Shown: in pieces, positions 6,466-9,028 of the stretch | Numbering within the stretch: position 1 is the stretch's first letter | How the letters are laid out: each line of letters begins with the position of its first letter | Source: Candidatus Doudnabacteria bacterium | Lineage (GTDB): Bacteria > Patescibacteriota > Doudnabacteria > UBA920 | Direction: 5' to 3' | Length of the DNA: 9,028 nucleotides | Assembly: GCA_903913365.1 (NCBI GenBank) | Contig: CAIWKW010000093.1 | Coordinates: 1-9,028 of the forward strand | Position numbers and translations under genes: made by a program | The notes under the pieces: generated by a model | The model's database searches: none | What the model saw: only the letters and a program-made list of their open reading frames with translations | Told to the model about the DNA's origin: nothing

Positions 6466-6624
6466 CGTAGAGCGAGACCGGCCATTTTATGGCCGAGCGA
6501 GCCGAGGAATAGAGCTTCCGCCAGAGGCGGATCCGCCTCTGGCGGAAATACAGGCTCTTAACCTTCGCGATCTAATGCTGCGAAATGCAGTTAGTTCTTT
6601 GGTTTATTACCTCGGGGCTCTACG
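6466..6624. repeat. Multi-branched inverted-repeat element between subtilase and export operon
   Basis: Nested complementary pieces occupy most of the 194-base gap. The outer stem is cgtagagc (6466-6473) with gctctacg (6617-6624), and the next is ccgagg (6502-6507) with cctcgg (6610-6615). Three hairpins branch off: cggccat-ttt-atggccg (6479-6495); the large palindrome at 6511-6558, with outer agagc/gctct pairing; and ctaa(tg)ctgc-gaaat-gcagttag (6572-6594). No T-run follows any stem on the minus strand, so it is not a standard terminator. It resembles an extragenic palindromic repeat or a degenerate MITE, and could also fold as RNA. No reading frame of substance lies in it. Confidence 0.65.
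6516..6547. repeat. Perfect 32-base palindrome built of two self-complementary 15-base units
   Basis: The arm ttccgccagaggcgga (6516-6531) is followed immediately by its exact reverse complement (6532-6547), with a GGATCC core. Inside, 6517-6531 is tccgcc-aga-ggcgga and 6532-6546 is tccgcc-tct-ggcgga. Each half is thus itself a 6-bp hairpin, and the halves are also a tandem repeat differing only in the 3-base centre. It is more GC-rich than the surrounding gap. Confidence 0.97.
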
Positions 6625-6636
6625 AAGAGCGAACCT

Positions 6637-8505
6637 TTATTTTATATAAGGCTCGCCGGCGGCAAAACTTTTTATATCGGAATCCGGCGCCAGCATTATG
6701 GGGAAAATATTTAAGCCGCGATCCATGTAAAAACCGAAATTTATGGCATGCAGAGCCTGGCCAATAACCCAATAAACCGTTTTGTTGTTATAGGTTTTTA
6801 TCAGAGTGCCTTCAAGTGGCGGCAAGAAGCTGCCGGTTGGCCAAGAAGCCACCTCGGCAAAGCTCAAAGTGTTTACGTTGGAAAAATTATATTTCCGTTC
6901 TTGAAAAACCTGATAAGTTATGGGCATTTTCTGGCCGCTGACAACCATATAAACATCTGGTTCTGTATCTATTTTTATAAGAGTGTTGTCGTTAGGTGTA
7001 ACATAAGGACCTTCCGGATAGCCTGACAACTGGGTGGAAACTGCATATTTCAAAGGCGTGGAAGAAAAACGCTGATTAAACACAAAGGATGAAATTAGGC
7101 GTTTTTGTCCCCCTAAAATTTGGTATACAACGCCCAAATCGGTGGCCTTTACCAAATCGCCTTCGGAAAAATTCTGGGAAATAACCGATTGTAAACTTTT
7201 TAGCACATCAATTCTTCCAGCACCAAGCAGACCTTGACAAGAAGCTCCGCCGCATTGGGACAAGTTCGCACTGTCTACAGGATAAGCCGTGCTAATAATT
7301 CTATCCCTAATTTGAATGTTGGTCGCCGTGGGATAAACCGCTTTTATCAAAGCCGCCTCGCCAACCACAAACGGTACTGCCATGGAAGTCCCGGAAGCGT
7401 AGGCATAAGAATTCGGCGAAGATTTTTTGGTAAGCGGATCGAAATTTATGGTGGAAAGAATTCTTTTACCCGGCGCGGTTACATCTATACAATTTCTGCC
7501 GTAATTGGAAAAGTCGGCCTTTAAATCGTTTTGATCCGTGGCTACCACACCAATAATCATATTATAGTTGTTGTCGTCGCAAACCGGAAAAATCGGATTT
7601 TGGTCCAAGCTTTGGCCGGTGGTGTTGGTATCGTTTCCCGCTGCCGCAACCAACAAAACATTTTTATTGAAAGCATAGGAAATCGCGTTGGCCAAGGTTG
7701 TATCGTGCCCAAAACCCACCCCGCCAACGCTCAAATTAATAAACTGCACCCCGTTATCCGTTGCCCAAACTATGGCTTGAGCAATGGTGTTGGCATCGCC
7801 TTTACCCATGGAATCAAGGGCCTTAATCGGCATAAGAGAAATATTCCAGTTTGTTCCCACCACCCCAATCCCGTTGTTGGCCGTAGCTCCGAGTACTCCG
7901 GCCACAAGAGTGCCGTGTCCGTTGTCGTCCGAATTACTCCCGATACCAATTGCCTGATTGGAAATAAAATTAAAACCCGGCACATAATTAATGCTTTTTA
8001 AATCCTCGTGGGTTTCATCAACGCCCGTATCAATAACCGCCACTATATTATTCCTCGAGCCCACTGTTTTTTCCCAAGCCTGATTAAATCCGGTTTTTAC
8101 AATCCCCCATTCTTTGTCGATATTTTGAGAATCGGAAGTAAAACCCGGGTCGTTTACCACAACCTGGGCGGCTACTGTTTGGCCAACGGGCTCCAAATAT
8201 TCATATTTATTTGAAAGACTGTTTTTTAAATCCGAGAGACTGAAATTGGAATTAAAAGAATAGATATTTTGGAAAACCGGACTGCTGCTGCCGATAAATA
8301 GCCGTTTGATGCTACCGCTCAAACCCAGCAAAGAAGCAAAATCCGCCGCGGATTTCAGCTTAACGGTATATTGGCCGTTTAAAGAGCTTACCGCCGCTGC
8401 CTGCGAATTTTTTAGGACAAACGGAAAATTAAACCCAAAAACAAAAAATAAAATTAGCAGCAAAGCCGCCGTTTTTCTTAAGATAATAAAGCTTTTTTTA
8501 TTCAT
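6637..8505 (-). CDS. Secreted S8 subtilisin-like serine protease with three C-terminal repeats
   Basis: A 622-residue subtilase. Residues 1-38 are a signal peptide (KK-rich start, hydrophobic 13-31, likely cleavage after SQAAA). About 40-118 is a propeptide resembling the I9 inhibitor/chaperone, ending in KYEYLEPVGQTVAAQVVVNDPGF. The catalytic domain (about 125-440) has the whole triad: Asp159 in AVIDTGVDETHEDL, His197 in NGHGTLVAG and Ser374 in SGTSMAVP, with the oxyanion-hole Asn291 in VAAAGND. Cysteines 309, 339, 418 and 423 could form disulfides. Residues 449-622 hold three repeats of about 58 residues (starting GDLVKATD, NTLIKIDT and GTLIKTYN), each with a VYxxxxGxK/L core and ending in a P/A-x-G turn; these probably attach to the surface or bind a ligand. 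The protease is expected to be active outside the cell on proteins. A purine-rich GAAAG lies 10 bases before the ATG. A 73-base gap separates it from the upstream glycosyltransferase gene. Substrate unknown. Confidence 0.96.
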   Translation of the reverse strand: MNKKSFIILRKTAALLLILFFVFGFNFPFVLKNSQAAAVSSLNGQYTVKLKSAADFASLLGLSGSIKRLFIGSSSPVFQNIYSFNSNFSLSDLKNSLSNKYEYLEPVGQTVAAQVVVNDPGFTSDSQNIDKEWGIVKTGFNQAWEKTVGSRNNIVAVIDTGVDETHEDLKSINYVPGFNFISNQAIGIGSNSDDNGHGTLVAGVLGATANNGIGVVGTNWNISLMPIKALDSMGKGDANTIAQAIVWATDNGVQFINLSVGGVGFGHDTTLANAISYAFNKNVLLVAAAGNDTNTTGQSLDQNPIFPVCDDNNYNMIIGVVATDQNDLKADFSNYGRNCIDVTAPGKRILSTINFDPLTKKSSPNSYAYASGTSMAVPFVVGEAALIKAVYPTATNIQIRDRIISTAYPVDSANLSQCGGASCQGLLGAGRIDVLKSLQSVISQNFSEGDLVKATDLGVVYQILGGQKRLISSFVFNQRFSSTPLKYAVSTQLSGYPEGPYVTPNDNTLIKIDTEPDVYMVVSGQKMPITYQVFQERKYNFSNVNTLSFAEVASWPTGSFLPPLEGTLIKTYNNKTVYWVIGQALHAINFGFYMDRGLNIFPIMLAPDSDIKSFAAGEPYIK

Positions 8506-8530
8506 AAATATTCTTTCAATAAATCTAATG

Positions 8531-8562
8531 CGAATTTAAATTCGTCTTCCGTTCAGCCGGAA
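8531..8562. repeat. Small palindromes in the gap upstream of the subtilase
   Basis: cgaatttaaattcg (8531-8544) is a perfect 14-base palindrome about 26 bases upstream of the subtilase ATG, in a position suited to an operator or promoter spacer. Next to it ttccg (8547-8551) and cggaa (8558-8562) form a 5-bp stem with a 6-base loop, a few bases after the glycosyltransferase stop. No T-run follows on the minus strand, so termination there is doubtful. No convincing -10/-35 pair is visible in the 73-base gap. Confidence 0.4.
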
Positions 8563-8578
8563 AAATTTTGTTGCCCAA

Positions 8579-9028
8579 CTATTTGTACTTATTGGTCCAC
8601 AAATTAAGCCTCACCTGTAAAACTTCAAAAAGCATATTTATCATACCCGAAAGTTTTACGTGGCTTTGGGAGTCATCTACCCAGGTTACCGGAACTTCTT
8701 GAATTTTTAGTTTTTCCCTTCTGGCAATAGCTAAAAGTTCAACGTCAAACGCCCAACGATAAATAGTCTGCTTGGGAAAAATTTTTTCCGTAGCTGCCGC
8801 GGAAAAGGCTTTAAAACCGCACTGGGAATCGGTAACACCAACAGGTACCAAAGTATGAACAATAAATCTAAACACTCCGCCTAAAAAGTCCCTAAAAAAA
8901 CTTTGATGAACCGCGATTACCGAACCTTTTATTCTTCTTGAGCCAATTACCAAATCACAGCCGGATTCAAAATACGGTAAAAATTTTACCACCTCATCCA
9001 CCTTGGTGGAATTATCGGCGTCCATAAA
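8579..9028 (-). CDS. GT2 glycosyltransferase, dolichyl-phosphate glucose synthase-like (5' end cut by window edge)
   Basis: The frame is open to the right edge (149 visible codons plus stop). The visible part begins inside the catalytic domain: FMDADNSTKVDEV is the DxD-type metal and nucleotide-sugar site, so the ATG at 9023-9025 is the internal Met of that motif and not the start. Downstream come VIGSRRIKGS, RDFLGGVFRFIVH, DSQCGFKAFSA, RWAFDVELLAIAR and IQEVPVTWVDD, in the order seen in the ALG5/DPG-synthase branch of family GT2. The family transfers a sugar from a nucleotide donor to a polyprenyl phosphate at the cytoplasmic membrane face, feeding cell-surface glycans. The protein ends without a further membrane domain, typical of the short single-domain members. 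It lies 73 bases upstream of the subtilase on the same strand and may be co-transcribed. Donor and acceptor are inferred from the family only. Confidence 0.9.
   Translation of the reverse strand, partial: FMDADNSTKVDEVVKFLPYFESGCDLVIGSRRIKGSVIAVHQSFFRDFLGGVFRFIVHTLVPVGVTDSQCGFKAFSAAATEKIFPKQTIYRWAFDVELLAIARREKLKIQEVPVTWVDDSQSHVKLSGMINMLFEVLQVRLNLWTNKYK

Noticed and set aside
6516..6547. Palindrome as an intrinsic terminator of the subtilase
   Set aside because: No T-run follows it on the minus strand, and it starts about 90 bases after the stop codon.
7531..8001. 156-codon open frame on the plus strand
   Set aside because: It is fully antisense to the catalytic domain of the subtilase, has no recognisable domain, and reflects codon bias of the real gene.
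9023..9025. ATG as start of the glycosyltransferase
   Set aside because: This Met directly precedes the DAD motif, which in the GT2 family lies deep in the domain, and the frame remains open upstream to the window edge.

Overview
All seven genes in this window lie on the minus strand, so the text reads right to left in transcription order. The organism is bacterial. The base composition is moderately AT-rich, with many A/T-rich gene starts. The style of the proteins (a secreted subtilase with C-terminal repeats, membrane fusion proteins without an evident outer-membrane channel gene, a Thr/Pro-tethered FMN-binding protein) and the strong intergenic palindromes suggest a candidate-phyla (Parcubacteria/Patescibacteria-like) genome. 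That placement is an inference from style, since no taxonomic marker gene is present. TGA ends the response regulator exactly at the expected C-terminus, which argues against the UGA=Gly code of Gracilibacteria/Absconditabacteria.

Layout in transcription order (high to low coordinates): (1) the C-terminal part of a GT2 dolichyl-phosphate-glucose-synthase-like glycosyltransferase, cut by the right edge; (2) a secreted S8 subtilase with propeptide, catalytic domain and three C-terminal repeats of about 58 residues; (3) a 194-base gap holding a dense nest of inverted repeats around a perfect 32-base palindrome; (4) a MacA/HlyD-like membrane fusion protein with a beta-rich insert in its coiled-coil hairpin; (5) a short EmrA-like membrane fusion protein 36 bases further on; (6) after a 152-base AT-rich gap with an inverted repeat, a 14-TM DHA2-family (EmrB/QacA-like) MFS exporter; (7) a terminator and promoter region; (8) an OmpR-family response regulator overlapping by 53 bases a histidine kinase with a tiny sensor loop and no HAMP domain; (9) a 186-base gap with a long hairpin whose wobble pairs favour a minus-strand RNA; (10) an FMN-binding-domain protein, cut by the left edge at its flavinylation motif.

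Functionally, the centre looks like an export module: two membrane fusion proteins plus one MFS pump, with a two-component system immediately downstream that could control it or sense envelope stress. The subtilase and the FMN-binding protein are also predicted to face outside, so most of the window concerns the cell envelope. Five of the seven starts lack a recognisable Shine-Dalgarno sequence, and some have a TATAAT-like box very close to the ATG. I see no tRNA, rRNA, CRISPR array, transposase or phage gene. The most unusual non-coding signals are the structured elements at 571-643 and 6466-6624.
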